Under the pieces are notes generated by a model. It was given only the letters and a program-made list of their open reading frames with translations, made no database searches and was not told the origin of the DNA. Source: Taishania sp964580465 (GTDB lineage Bacteria > Bacteroidota > Bacteroidia > Flavobacteriales_D > Crocinitomicaceae). Taken from it: a DNA stretch of 64,000 bases. Where the stretch lies: positions 1 to 64,000 of the forward strand of contig CAZOKJ010000010.1 in NCBI GenBank assembly GCA_964580465.1. Direction: 5' to 3'. Positions 1 through 9,072 of this stretch are shown here, piece after piece. Made by a program: the position numbers and the translations under genes. How positions within the stretch are numbered: position 1 is the stretch's first letter; the number at the start of each line of letters is the position of its first letter.

Positions 1-55
1 TTAATGACTGATAATTGCTGTAATTGATAATTAGTGGTATAATTGCGACGATTCA
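1..55 (+). mobile_element. Right-end remnant of an IS1595-type element
   Basis: The first 55 bases match, with a few substitutions, the 3' end of the transposase and the right terminal repeat of the IS found at 18667-19542. Both contain ATAATTGCTGTAATTGA and then GTGGTATAATTGCGACGATT. Similarity stops at about base 55, where the IS copy also ends. It may be the edge of an element lying mostly left of the window or an isolated fragment; the window cannot tell which. Confidence 0.75.
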
Positions 56-130
56 TTTTTGAATATAGATTGTTCTTTATAATTTATAGTCGATTGATTT
101 AGAATGAATTTATTTCCTTTTCTTTGCAAA

Positions 131-1429
131 ATGAATTTTTTTGAAAAAACACGCCAGGTATTAGCGCTAAAGGAATGGACACCTATTCAACAACAACTGT
201 TTTCAAGTTTTGAAGCGTATGAAAATTTTACGCTGTATGCAGAAACGGGATCAGGGAAAACTTTGGCTTATTTATTGCCTGTTTTTGATCAGCTAAATAG
301 AGGAGAACCTCTTCCTTTTTCCACTTTAATACTTGCGCCAACTCGTGAATTAGCTTTGCAAATTGAACAAGTTGCTAAATCTTTAAAGAGTGCTGTAGCT
401 GTTACTACTTGTTACGGTGGTCATTCGATGAAAACAGAAGTTCGCAATTTACAGGCTAAACCTAATGTTGTAATTGGAACACCTGGCCGACTTGCAGATC
501 ACTTACGTAGAGGAACGGTTGAGTTTAATAATTTTTCTTACTTGATTATTGATGAATTTGATAAGTGTTTGCAAATCGGTTTTTTAGAAGAAATTCGCGT
601 TATTTATTCAGCGTGTCAACCTCTTAAAAAGGCAATCTACTGTTCTGCTACTCAACTAGATGATTTTCCGGATTTTGTGCAACTTCACAATCACAAAACA
701 ATTAATTTGCTAGCATCTAAGGTGCCTGTTCGAATGGATTTCAAACAAATTGATTCAGGTGAAAATCAACTTTCGAGCTTGTGTCGTTTTTTAGACTGTA
801 CTTCTCCAGAATCATGCATTGTTTTCTTAAATTTTCGCGATGATGTTGATGCATTAGCGACGTATTTAGAATCAAATGATTATGCAGTAACTGCTTATCA
901 TGGTGGTATGGAACAAGATGAACGTGAACGTGCTTTGATTAAATTTCGCAATGGAAGTTGTCCCATTTTAATTTGCACGGATTTAGGAGCAAGAGGATTG
1001 GACATTTCTGATGTGAAACATGTTTTGCATTACCAGCTTCCAGAAAAAGAAGATGCCTTTGTTCATAGGAATGGTCGCACAGCACGTATGAATGCGGAAG
1101 GGATTGTTTATTGGTTTAAAGGTGAACATGCAGCGTATGATTTACCAAGTGCTGAGTTGCTTCATTTGCCTAAAGATTGTTTGTATAAATCTCCAGAGTG
1201 GACCACCGTTTATTTTAGTGCTGGAAAAAAAGATAAAATCAACAAGATTGACTTAGTAGGCTTTATTTGTCAAAAGGGTAGAGTTGATAAAGCTGATATT
1301 GGTATGATTTCTGTGTTAGATACAAGTTCTTATGTTGCGATTCGCTCCTATTTATTACCAAAAATTTTGGTAGAATTACGCAAGCATAAAATCAAAAACC
1401 AAAAAGTGCGTATAGCTATTTCAAAATAG
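131..1429 (+). CDS. DEAD-box RNA helicase, DbpA-like
   Basis: This is an ATP-dependent RNA helicase, probably acting in ribosome assembly or RNA remodelling. Helicase motifs appear in order: Q motif (WTPIQ, residues 16-20), motif I AETGSGKT (37-44), PTRELALQ, TPGR, motif II written DEFD instead of DEAD, SAT, ARGLD, and motif VI as HRNGRTAR instead of HRIGRTGR. The last 70 or so residues (VGFICQKGRVDKADIG, then KVRIAIS) resemble the DbpA RNA-binding domain, which in E. coli recognises 23S rRNA helix 92. An upstream ATG at 104 adds nine residues. I prefer 131 because a TTTCTTTG promoter-like box (118-125) lies between the two starts. The substrate is inferred from the C-terminal domain. Confidence 0.85.
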   Translation: MNFFEKTRQVLALKEWTPIQQQLFSSFEAYENFTLYAETGSGKTLAYLLPVFDQLNRGEPLPFSTLILAPTRELALQIEQVAKSLKSAVAVTTCYGGHSMKTEVRNLQAKPNVVIGTPGRLADHLRRGTVEFNNFSYLIIDEFDKCLQIGFLEEIRVIYSACQPLKKAIYCSATQLDDFPDFVQLHNHKTINLLASKVPVRMDFKQIDSGENQLSSLCRFLDCTSPESCIVFLNFRDDVDALATYLESNDYAVTAYHGGMEQDERERALIKFRNGSCPILICTDLGARGLDISDVKHVLHYQLPEKEDAFVHRNGRTARMNAEGIVYWFKGEHAAYDLPSAELLHLPKDCLYKSPEWTTVYFSAGKKDKINKIDLVGFICQKGRVDKADIGMISVLDTSSYVAIRSYLLPKILVELRKHKIKNQKVRIAISK

Positions 1430-1460
1430 AAAAGCTCACTATAATTTAAAAACAAAAAAA

Positions 1461-1490
1461 AAGCGAACCCAATTGGATTCGCTTATTTTT
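1461..1490. terminator. Bidirectional terminator, helicase / rpmA
   Basis: AAGCGAA and TTCGCTT form a stem around an imperfect CCAATTGG centre. It is preceded by an A-run and followed by a T-run, so it can end both the helicase (+) and the rplU-rpmA operon (-), which converge here. Confidence 0.75.
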
Positions 1491-1508
1491 TAAATCTTTT
1501 TTAATCAA

Positions 1509-1775
1509 TTATGCTTCAGTTTCGAAAGCAACAACTGATACGAAAGAACGATTGTCTTTTTTCTTTCGGAATTCTACGATACCGTCAGTCAATGCGTATA
1601 AAGTGTGGTCTTTACCAATACCTACGTTTTGACCTGGGTGGTGTTGAGTACCTCTTTGACGAACGATAATGTTACCTGCGATAGCAGCTTGTCCACCAAA
1701 AATTTTTACTCCTAATCTCTTGCTTTGAGATTCACGACCGTTTTTAGAACTACCGACTCCTTTCTTATGTGCCAT
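1509..1775 (-). CDS. rpmA: 50S ribosomal protein L27
   Basis: L27 is a large-subunit protein whose N-terminus reaches towards the peptidyl-transferase centre. The 88-residue product opens with MAHKKGVGSSKNGRESQSKRLG and keeps the typical GGQ and IIVRQRGT stretches; the length is normal for the family. The N-terminus has no cleavable extension of the kind seen in Firmicutes L27. It follows rplU by 45 bases on the same strand and shares the promoter upstream of rplU. Confidence 0.98.
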   Translation of the reverse strand: MAHKKGVGSSKNGRESQSKRLGVKIFGGQAAIAGNIIVRQRGTQHHPGQNVGIGKDHTLYALTDGIVEFRKKKDNRSFVSVVAFETEA

Positions 1776-1820
1776 GTTTTTAAAATTTTAAACCGGACAA
1801 TTGTCCGATATAGTTCTTAA

Positions 1821-2132
1821 TTACGCTTTAATTCCTGTAATCGTAATTGCTGTAAAGCATTGACGATGTCCATTTTGTTTTTGGTAACCTTTTCTTCTTT
1901 TCTTTTTGAAAACGATTACTTTATCACCTTTAACGTGCCCAACAACTTCCGCTGTTACATTTGCACCTTCTATAGCTGGGGCGCCTAAAGTAATTTTACC
2001 TCCATTGTCAACTAACAAAACACGGTCAAATGTTAATTTGTCTCCTTCGTTAGCATCCAAACGGTGTACATACACTTTTTGGTCTTTTTGAACTTTGAAT
2101 TGTTGCCCTGCTATCTCTACAATTGCGTACAT
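1821..2132 (-). CDS. rplU: 50S ribosomal protein L21
   Basis: L21 binds 23S rRNA in the large subunit. The product has 103 residues (the usual size), starts MYAIVEIAGQQFKVQ, and carries the conserved basic stretch KKKRRKGYQKQNGHRQ near its end. It is first in the rplU-rpmA operon, an order conserved across bacteria. A good TATCTTTG -7 box lies about 40 bases upstream of the start. Confidence 0.98.
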   Translation of the reverse strand: MYAIVEIAGQQFKVQKDQKVYVHRLDANEGDKLTFDRVLLVDNGGKITLGAPAIEGANVTAEVVGHVKGDKVIVFKKKRRKGYQKQNGHRQCFTAITITGIKA

Positions 2133-2172
2133 ATAGCTTATTTTTATTAATTAATTTCTAAAATTTGGATGA

Positions 2173-2180
2173 CAAAGATA
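2173..2180 (-). promoter_or_regulatory. -7 box of the rplU-rpmA promoter
   Basis: On the minus strand the sequence reads TATCTTTG, a perfect match to the Bacteroidota TAnnTTTG box. A TTTG sits about 18 bases upstream, suitable as the -33 element. Confidence 0.65.
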
Positions 2181-2239
2181 CTAATTTTTTTCAAGAAACA
2201 AACATTTTGTTGTGAATAATATCTTTTTTTTGCAGATCG

Positions 2240-4504
2240 CTACTTTTTAATTACTTTATAAAGTTCCTGTTTTTGGCGTTCATCCGTCCATTTAAGGAGG
2301 TAGAGTCCACTTTCTAGTTCGTTTAATTGCACTGTTGTTTGTTCTGTAAATTCGATAACTTTTAATGTTTTTCCTGCCAAATCAATGAGTTCTATTTGCT
2401 GCTTTGCGTGTGATGCGGTACTTAAATGCAGTTCTGTGTTAAATGGATTGGGATAAATAATGTGTGTTTGTTTTGTTTCTTTTGTTTCCATGCTTGCAGA
2501 ACTCGACGGGTTGACCTCAAGATGGTGGATTCCTCCCAATATCTGTCCCACAAATAAATTCAATTGTCCGTTATGATTGATGTCATTGACAAAAAAACTG
2601 GAGTAAGATCCTACATTTAATTGAAGAAATTGATCGTTGATTAATTCAAAATTAGTGTGTGAATCGGGAGTGTTAATTTGTTTGTAATAATGTAAACGTC
2701 CATCTGTTGCTCCTAAGAACAGGTGTGTTTCGTTTTGGTAGTTGAAAAAATGGGGAGCAACGTATGAAAAAGGATAATTGATGTCTTGAATTTGAATAGA
2801 ACCAAGTGTATTTGTTTGCAACTCAAATTTTGCTTCTGCTGAATTACCATTATTAATATAGTAGGCAATTGTTCCGTTGGATTGTCCTATTAATAAGTCA
2901 ATCAATCCATCTTTATTCAAATCAAAAAATTGTGGAAAAGCACCACCGCTTACTTGAATTGGCGTGTTATTGATGTCTTTCAAAGGCTCATTTTGTAATT
3001 GAAAGGATGCTCCATTTTTTATAAAAACCAGTAATTGACCATCTTCTTTCCCAATTATTAATTCTTTTTGACCGTCACCATTGATGTCTCCAAATGTTGG
3101 AACTAAGCGTAGTCCAAGGTGTAATGAACTCAAATCGAACCAATCGTCAGTTATATGAGTGAATTCTGGTAGTGTATTCGTTCCTGTGTTTTGATAATAA
3201 GCGATGGTGCTTTGACGACTGTTCTCGGATAGATAGGTGTAATAATTGGCTACTAATAAATCTTCTAATCCATCTTGGTTTACGTCGTAAAATACAGGAA
3301 TGCTACCAGATCCATGTTCAATCATTTGATTCTGCAAGAAGTCATTTTCTACCCATTCAAAAATTGGCTGTTGGGATGTGCCAATGTTTTTGTAATACAA
3401 TATACTCTTGTCATTTTTTGAGCTGTTTTTAGCATTTGCTCCAACAATCAAGTCGCTTTTTCCGTCAAAATCAACGTCTAAATAAAAAGGTGCAGGGAAT
3501 AGTTTTAAATGCGCGGGAGTTGTGTTGCTTGGAAAATTGTATTCTGCATAATTCATTGCTGAATTGCTATTGGGTGCAGTTCCACCGTTGATTAGTAAAA
3601 TTAAGTTCTCGTAAGAAATATCACCTAAAATTAAATCCATGACACCACTTCCGTCATAATCTAAAGCCAAAACGGAAGAACCTGAATGGCGTTCGCTCTC
3701 TGAGTGAAGAGTAGAATTGCTTGGAGGAGCAACTGTTATTTCTGGATTGGGTAACAAGCCGTTTTCACATGGAAAATTTGTTTCATTTAAAATAATTGCA
3801 TTGCCAGTTGAGCTTTCTGAAAACTTTCCCCAACATTCATTGGCTAATTCAAAGGTCAAAGAATCTGGAATACCATAATATTCCATACTCAGATTTTTGT
3901 GATACTCTAAATGCTGTCCATTTTGATGGAAGGTTAAAACATCCATGTCGCCATCGTTATCGACATCTACTAAGGCTGGAATATCACTCGAAGCAACGTA
4001 GAGATTGGTTACAAAACCGTTGTAATTAGAATAAACAATGTCCTTTTTAAGTTCCCATTGCAAACCTGTGGATAACGAACCAACATTGCGATAAACTTTT
4101 AAACCACCGATACTATAGGTGAATAAGTCCATTCTACCATCGTTGTCGTAATCGTACGTGGTAGCACGGTAGAGTAGATTATTTGGAAAAAGAAGATGAG
4201 CATTGTGTAGAAACTCCCATTTCGAAGTAATGCCATTTGAAACGTGTTTGAAAACTAGGGGATTGTTAGCGGCTCTATCGAAAATGAACAAATCAAGTTT
4301 GCCATCAAAATCAACGTCTATTAATGAGAATTGTGCATAATCCAATCCACCAGCCCAAGCATTTTGAAGATAACTGCTGTTCTTTTTGACAGGAATGGAT
4401 GGAGTGTATTCAAAACCTAATTGTGCTATACTTGAAAATGAAAAGAAAAGTACTACTTGTAGAACAATAGTACAGAAAAAGAAGTTATTTAGATTTCGTA
4501 GCAT
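2240..4504 (-). CDS. Secreted FG-GAP/VCBS repeat protein with T9SS type A sorting domain
   Basis: A large exported or surface-attached protein of unknown binding partner. Residues 1-28 form a signal peptide ending in SSIAQ. The body holds about nine calcium-binding-like loops of the D-x-D-x-D-G type (for example DVDFDGKLDL, DYDNDGRMDL, DVDNDGDMDV, DINGDGQKEL, DLNKDGLIDL), each followed by a short beta segment, as in FG-GAP propellers. The last 70 residues begin IIYPNPFNTELHLS and end LYKVIKK, the T9SS type A sorting domain, so export through PorV/PorU-type machinery is expected. Only four bases separate it from the upstream nitroreductase gene, so the two are probably co-transcribed. The function beyond adhesion or binding is unknown. 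Confidence 0.85.
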   Translation of the reverse strand: MLRNLNNFFFCTIVLQVVLFFSFSSIAQLGFEYTPSIPVKKNSSYLQNAWAGGLDYAQFSLIDVDFDGKLDLFIFDRAANNPLVFKHVSNGITSKWEFLHNAHLLFPNNLLYRATTYDYDNDGRMDLFTYSIGGLKVYRNVGSLSTGLQWELKKDIVYSNYNGFVTNLYVASSDIPALVDVDNDGDMDVLTFHQNGQHLEYHKNLSMEYYGIPDSLTFELANECWGKFSESSTGNAIILNETNFPCENGLLPNPEITVAPPSNSTLHSESERHSGSSVLALDYDGSGVMDLILGDISYENLILLINGGTAPNSNSAMNYAEYNFPSNTTPAHLKLFPAPFYLDVDFDGKSDLIVGANAKNSSKNDKSILYYKNIGTSQQPIFEWVENDFLQNQMIEHGSGSIPVFYDVNQDGLEDLLVANYYTYLSENSRQSTIAYYQNTGTNTLPEFTHITDDWFDLSSLHLGLRLVPTFGDINGDGQKELIIGKEDGQLLVFIKNGASFQLQNEPLKDINNTPIQVSGGAFPQFFDLNKDGLIDLLIGQSNGTIAYYINNGNSAEAKFELQTNTLGSIQIQDINYPFSYVAPHFFNYQNETHLFLGATDGRLHYYKQINTPDSHTNFELINDQFLQLNVGSYSSFFVNDINHNGQLNLFVGQILGGIHHLEVNPSSSASMETKETKQTHIIYPNPFNTELHLSTASHAKQQIELIDLAGKTLKVIEFTEQTTVQLNELESGLYLLKWTDERQKQELYKVIKK

Positions 4505-4508
4505 CGAT

Positions 4509-5144
4509 TTAGATGGTTATAAACAATTCATTCTCTGATTTTCTAACCTTTTTCCAATGTTGCGTTAAATCTTCCTCGTGACGATATCCAATAGGAACAA
4601 CTAATGTAGCGGAAAGATTTTGTTCCTTTAAGTTGAGTGCTTTGTCGTACTCTTCACTTAAAAAACCCTCGATAGGTGTAGCGTCAATGCGCAGATGAGC
4701 ACAAGCATCTACAAGAACACCTAGGGCTATATATGCCTGTTTTTGTGCCCATGTTTTCTTTTCTTCTTCGCTTTGGTTGTTGATGATGCTTTTTAAAAAG
4801 TTGGAGTATCCGTCCAATTGCTCCAATTCTAAGCCACGAGTTTGAGCTGTATTTTCCATGTACTTTTCAATATCTATTGATTCAATGTTGGTGTAGGTAG
4901 CTAAAACAATTAAATGAGAGGCATCTGTTATGGCAGCTTGGTTAAACGAGTGTTTTTTTAACTCAGCTCGAAGATCGCTGTTTTCGATAATGATAAATTT
5001 AAACGGTTGCAAACCATAAGATGTTGGAGTTAATCTTAATGCTTCTTTTATTAATTGAAGGTTTTCAGCATTGATTTTTTTATCCGCATTGTATTTCTTG
5101 GTAGCATACCTCCAATTCAAATTTTGAATTAAATGATGTGTCAT
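4509..5144 (-). CDS. NAD(P)H-dependent nitroreductase family oxidoreductase
   Basis: An FMN-dependent nitroreductase-fold oxidoreductase, 211 residues, close to NfsB-type enzymes. The N-terminus (NLNWRYATKKYNADKKI) matches the R-R/K-Y FMN phosphate-binding opening of the family. LTPTSYGLQPFKFIII is the usual S-x-x-x-QPW-like flavin contact, and GFLSEEYDKAL lies in the expected C-terminal half. The physiological substrate cannot be read from sequence. It is the first gene of a probable pair with the FG-GAP protein; a TATTTTTG -7 box precedes it. Confidence 0.88.
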   Translation of the reverse strand: MTHHLIQNLNWRYATKKYNADKKINAENLQLIKEALRLTPTSYGLQPFKFIIIENSDLRAELKKHSFNQAAITDASHLIVLATYTNIESIDIEKYMENTAQTRGLELEQLDGYSNFLKSIINNQSEEEKKTWAQKQAYIALGVLVDACAHLRIDATPIEGFLSEEYDKALNLKEQNLSATLVVPIGYRHEEDLTQHWKKVRKSENELFITI

Positions 5145-5166
5145 CTTAGTTGTCGTTTATTTTTTA

Positions 5167-5174
5167 CAAAAATA
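5167..5174 (-). promoter_or_regulatory. -7 box upstream of the nitroreductase gene
   Basis: The minus strand reads TATTTTTG (TAnnTTTG), placing a transcription start roughly 15-20 bases before the ATG at 5144. Confidence 0.55.
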
Positions 5175-5469
5175 GGAAATTAAATCTTCGTAATTAATTA
5201 TTTATTTAGCGATAAGATGGAGTGTGAGAAAAAAGTAACGATGGAAGTAGTTGAATGGGATGATTTAATTGTAAAATATTATATTTGTAAATAATTGATA
5301 TTTAGTTAATTATATTTTTTTGATACAACTCAATATATATTTTTATGTGTCTTTTTATGTTTTTTAAAATTAATTATATTATATTTACCCTCAATTTGAC
5401 TATATCCGCCTTTTAAGTGGATTGGTCGCTATTTAATATATATAGCAACTTAGCTATTCAAAAATTACT
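5175..5469. other. AT-rich divergent intergenic region
   Basis: About 295 bases of very AT-rich sequence lie between the divergent nitroreductase and PorE-like genes. I see no ORF, tRNA or strong hairpin. The stretch near 5383-5460 (TATATTTACCC, then TTTAATATATATAG) probably holds the promoter of the PorE-like gene but has no clean TAnnTTTG box. Confidence 0.5.
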
Positions 5470-5487
5470 ATGTTGAAACGTTATTTT

Positions 5488-7638
5488 ATGAAAAATAGAA
5501 TCATCATGACGGCAATGTTTGCCGGTATTACTGTTGCAGGACTAGCTCAAAACAAAGTTGTTGTTGACGCGGAGAAAATGTTCCAAAGTCAGAAGTTTTG
5601 TGAAGCTGCTGACAAATGTTCTTTAGCTTATACGAAGCTTACTCGAAAAGGGAAGACTGCAAAGAAAACAAAAGCTGACATGGCTTACAAAACAGCAGAA
5701 AGCTACCGTATGACGGAGCGTTATAAAGATGCTGCAGAATGGTATGAAAGAGCTATTTTATTAGAGCAATACAAAACAGAACCGTTAGTGTATTTTTACA
5801 ATGCGGAAATGTATCGTATGATGAATGATAAAGACAAGGCTACGCGTAATTATCAAGAATATAAGAAGTTAGTTCCTGGTGATGGTAGAGCTGATGTTGG
5901 TATGGAATCTGTTGCTCGCAGAGAAACGTATGTTAATACTTTATCAACAAAATTAAAAGTTGATAACCAACAAAAAATCAATTCTAAAAACTTTGACATG
6001 GCACCAGCTTTTGGTGACAGAAAAGGTAACTTGATGTATTTTGGTTCAAGTAGAGATGGAAGTACAGGTTCTGCTAAAGACCCTCGTACTTGTGAAAAAT
6101 ACATGGACTTATGGGTTGCTGAATTAGATAAAAATGGTAACTGGAAACAACCTGTGTTAATCGAAGGAGAAGGAATCAACACAGAAGATAATGAAGGAAC
6201 AGTAGCGTTTGATGGACGTGGAAAAACAATGTTCTTTACACGTTGCCCAAATGTTAAAAAACAAAATTTAGGATGTGAAATTTGGATGTCTGAGTCTAAA
6301 GGACAAAATAAATGGGGAGCACCAGAAAAATTAGACTTGAAACCTCATGATTCTTTAACTGTTGGTCACCCTGCAGTTTCTGAAGATGGTACTGTGTTAG
6401 TTTTTACAGCAGACTTACCAGGAGGTTTTGGTGGACGTGACTTATGGATGACTACTTTTAATAAAAAGTCTAAAACTTGGTCAACTCCTGAAAACTTAGG
6501 GCCAGAAATCAATACTCCAGGTGATGATATGTTTGCTACGTTTGCTAAAAATGGAGATTTATTCTACTCGACAAATGGTAAACCAGGTGTTGGTGGATTA
6601 GATATTTTCCGTGCTGAAAAACAAGGTGATAGCTACAAATGGGCGAACCCTGTTAACATGGGTACTCCAATCAACTCTTACAGCAATGATTATCATTTAA
6701 TCGAACACACTGATAGAACTGGATATTTTACTTCTGAAAGAAAAGATGAAAACGGTGAGCAAGCTGATATTTATAAATACGAAATTCCACCGTATATCTA
6801 TGACCTGAAAGTGGTTGTAGCTGATATGAACGAGAAAAACTTGAAAATTGCTGATGCTAAAGTTACTGTAAAAGCAAATGATGGTGCTACTTGGGAAGGG
6901 TATACTAATAAGCAAGGTGTAGTGTTCTGGGATAAAAAAACTAATGGTGATAGATACTTAGGTGAAGAAGGTACGTATGAAATTAGCGTTGCTAAAGATG
7001 GTTACCATGAAGCAAAAGGTTCTAAAATTACAACAGTTGGTTTGAAATATGACCAAAGTTTCGTAGTTGATTTAGCAATGTTACCTAAGAAACCTATTCG
7101 TTTGCCAGAAGTTCGTTACGAATTGGCTAAATGGGACTTGTTAGTGGACGAAACAATTAATTCAAAAGACTCTTTGAACTTTGTTTACAACATGTTGATG
7201 GAAAACCCAGGATTGGTATTGGAGTTATCTTCACATACTGACTCACGTGGTTCTGCAGCATCTAACCAAGTTCTTTCTGAAAATCGTGCTCACAAATGTT
7301 ACGAGTACTTAGTAAAAGAAAAGGGCGTAGATCCTCGTAGAATCGTTCCTGTAGGTAAAGGAAAAGCTGAGCCGCGTACAGTGTACAGAAAAGGCGACGA
7401 GTTTGCTGTGGTTCCTCCAAGAAATGCTGATGGTGAAATGGAAGCTGGTTGGTCTGAAGTTAAATTAACTGAACAATTGATTAACTCTTACCAAAAAACA
7501 AACAAAGCATTGTTTGATCAATTGCACCAGTTTAACCGTCGTACAGAAGGTAAGGTGTTAAGTATGGATTACGATCCAGCAACAGCTAAACCAGCAGACC
7601 CTAAATTTTTAGAATTTAAAAAAGTTCCTAAATACTAA
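5488..7638 (+). CDS. OmpA-family protein with TPR, WD40-like and CRD domains (PorE-like)
   Basis: A periplasmic/outer-membrane protein with the domain order described for the T9SS component PorE: signal peptide (ending GLAQ), TPR-like helices (about residues 25-135), a PD40/WD40-like propeller with repeated G-N-L-M-Y-F-x-S and D-L-W motifs (about 165-415), a carboxypeptidase-regulatory-like beta domain (about 430-545), and a C-terminal OmpA peptidoglycan-binding domain (SSHTDSRGSAASNQVLSENRA, then NRRTEGKV). The length of 716 residues is near that of PorE. An ATG at 5470 adds six residues; the start at 5488 gives a cleaner signal peptide (MKNRIIMTAMFAG). A lone OmpA/PD40 protein with another envelope role is possible, since such paralogues are common in Bacteroidota. 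Confidence 0.85.
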   Translation: MKNRIIMTAMFAGITVAGLAQNKVVVDAEKMFQSQKFCEAADKCSLAYTKLTRKGKTAKKTKADMAYKTAESYRMTERYKDAAEWYERAILLEQYKTEPLVYFYNAEMYRMMNDKDKATRNYQEYKKLVPGDGRADVGMESVARRETYVNTLSTKLKVDNQQKINSKNFDMAPAFGDRKGNLMYFGSSRDGSTGSAKDPRTCEKYMDLWVAELDKNGNWKQPVLIEGEGINTEDNEGTVAFDGRGKTMFFTRCPNVKKQNLGCEIWMSESKGQNKWGAPEKLDLKPHDSLTVGHPAVSEDGTVLVFTADLPGGFGGRDLWMTTFNKKSKTWSTPENLGPEINTPGDDMFATFAKNGDLFYSTNGKPGVGGLDIFRAEKQGDSYKWANPVNMGTPINSYSNDYHLIEHTDRTGYFTSERKDENGEQADIYKYEIPPYIYDLKVVVADMNEKNLKIADAKVTVKANDGATWEGYTNKQGVVFWDKKTNGDRYLGEEGTYEISVAKDGYHEAKGSKITTVGLKYDQSFVVDLAMLPKKPIRLPEVRYELAKWDLLVDETINSKDSLNFVYNMLMENPGLVLELSSHTDSRGSAASNQVLSENRAHKCYEYLVKEKGVDPRRIVPVGKGKAEPRTVYRKGDEFAVVPPRNADGEMEAGWSEVKLTEQLINSYQKTNKALFDQLHQFNRRTEGKVLSMDYDPATAKPADPKFLEFKKVPKY

Positions 7639-7657
7639 TTAGGAGTTACACGATACT

Positions 7658-7688
7658 AAAGAGGTTGTCCATTTGGATAACCTCTTTT
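7658..7688 (+). terminator. Terminator of the PorE-like gene
   Basis: AAAGAGGTT pairs with AACCTCTTT across an inner GTCCATTTGGAT mini-stem and is followed by a T-run. It lies 20 bases after the stop. Confidence 0.8.
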
Positions 7689-7732
7689 TTTAAAATAACA
7701 ATTTTTTAAGAACTTTTCTTTTTTAGAATCCT

Positions 7733-7740
7733 TACTTTTG
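7733..7740 (+). promoter_or_regulatory. -7 box of the MFS gene
   Basis: TACTTTTG matches TAnnTTTG. Its last three bases are an in-frame TTG that would extend the MFS ORF upstream, so that apparent start is almost certainly promoter sequence and not coding. Confidence 0.65.
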
Positions 7741-7758
7741 CATCCTACCTTTTTTGTT

Positions 7759-8979
7759 ATGCATAAAATTATTCAACGTTATTTAAGTTCTTATAAAGGT
7801 TTATCTAGAGAATCTTGGCTACTTTCTTTAGTTATGCTTATCAACCGTTCAGGTGCTATGGTGATGCCTTTTATGGGGATTTATTTACACAAAGAATTGG
7901 GGTATGAATTAAGTCAACTCGGATTGGTGTTAAGTAGCTATGGCGTTGGAGCTCTCGTTGGTTCTTGGGTTGGAGGTGAATTAACAGACAGAATTGGTAG
8001 TTACAAAACACAACTATTGAGTTTGTTGTTATGTGCACCTCTTTATATAATTATTCCTTATTTTACAGATATTTATGCTATTAGTTTCTTGCTGTTTTTG
8101 CTAAGCATCGTTTATGAATCTTTTCGTCCAGCAAATTCAGTTGCTATTACTCTTTTTGCTAAAAAAGAAAACATTACACGTGCGTTTTCGTTGAATCGAA
8201 TGGCTCTCAACTTAGGATTCTCAATAGGCCCCGCTATTGGGGGGGTGTTATCTGCTATTTCTTTCCATTTGCTTTTTTATGTGAATGCTATTGCTTGCGT
8301 TGTAGCTGCTTTGTTTTTAATTCGATTTTTCTCAACGAAGAAACATAATTCTATTTCTGAAACTACGCCTGCAAAAGGGAAAGATTTAACGTTAAAATCG
8401 CCATATAAAGACACACTCTTTTTATGGTTTACTTTTTTTTGTGCTACTTTTTCCATTGCATTTTTTCAATTGTTAAACACTTTACCATTGTTTTTTGAAC
8501 AAGAATTGAAATTGTCTCAAACTGATATCGGTCTGCTAATGGGGTATAGTGGATTTATTATTGTTTTAATTGAAATGCCTTTAATCGCATTTGTTGAGAA
8601 AAAATTATCAATTGTTCAAGTGATGGTTTGGGGCACTTTTATAACAGGAATTAGTTTTTACTTGTATTCTGTAAATCACTTTTTATTTTTTGTTTACTTT
8701 GCGATAAGTTTGATGAGCATTGGTGAGATATTAGTTTTACCTTTTATGTCTACTATTACTGCTTTAAGATCGGGAGAAGCTAGTAAGGGTGCGTACATGG
8801 GGGTAAACGGCATTTCTATGGGAATTGGTCTAATTTTTTCACCTATCATAGGGACGTTAATTGTTGAAAAGTTCAATTATTCTGTTTTATGGACGAGCAC
8901 TTTTCTTTTTTTGGTACTTACTTCTATTGGATATAAATGGGTTATTTCTAAGATGAAAGAAGTAGTAAAAGTGCCTTAA
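7759..8979 (+). CDS. MFS transporter
   Basis: A 406-residue major facilitator superfamily transporter of the inner membrane. About 12 hydrophobic segments fall in two halves separated by a basic loop (around residues 190-215). The loop between TM2 and TM3 reads GGELTDRIGSYKTQ, the family signature G-x-x-x-D-R-x-G-x-R/K. The substrate is unknown; the general appearance is that of a drug or metabolite efflux permease. The ATG at 7759 is chosen over the in-frame TTG at 7738 because the latter sits inside the -7 box. No operon partner is evident; the next gene has its own promoter. Confidence 0.88.
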   Translation: MHKIIQRYLSSYKGLSRESWLLSLVMLINRSGAMVMPFMGIYLHKELGYELSQLGLVLSSYGVGALVGSWVGGELTDRIGSYKTQLLSLLLCAPLYIIIPYFTDIYAISFLLFLLSIVYESFRPANSVAITLFAKKENITRAFSLNRMALNLGFSIGPAIGGVLSAISFHLLFYVNAIACVVAALFLIRFFSTKKHNSISETTPAKGKDLTLKSPYKDTLFLWFTFFCATFSIAFFQLLNTLPLFFEQELKLSQTDIGLLMGYSGFIIVLIEMPLIAFVEKKLSIVQVMVWGTFITGISFYLYSVNHFLFFVYFAISLMSIGEILVLPFMSTITALRSGEASKGAYMGVNGISMGIGLIFSPIIGTLIVEKFNYSVLWTSTFLFLVLTSIGYKWVISKMKEVVKVP

Positions 8980-9055
8980 ATCTTGAAAAATGGCCGATAA
9001 ATCGAAAAAAATAAAAAAAAGTTAAGAATATTTGCTTGCAAATCATCAATTACTT

Positions 9056-9063
9056 TATTTTTG
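9056..9063 (+). promoter_or_regulatory. -7 box for the 9073-9727 gene pair
   Basis: TATTTTTG matches TAnnTTTG. A TTG at 9036-9038 gives a spacing of 17 bases, within the reported 17-23 range. As with the MFS gene, a TTG inside the box could be mistaken for a start codon. Confidence 0.65.
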
Positions 9064-9072
9064 TTCAAAATT

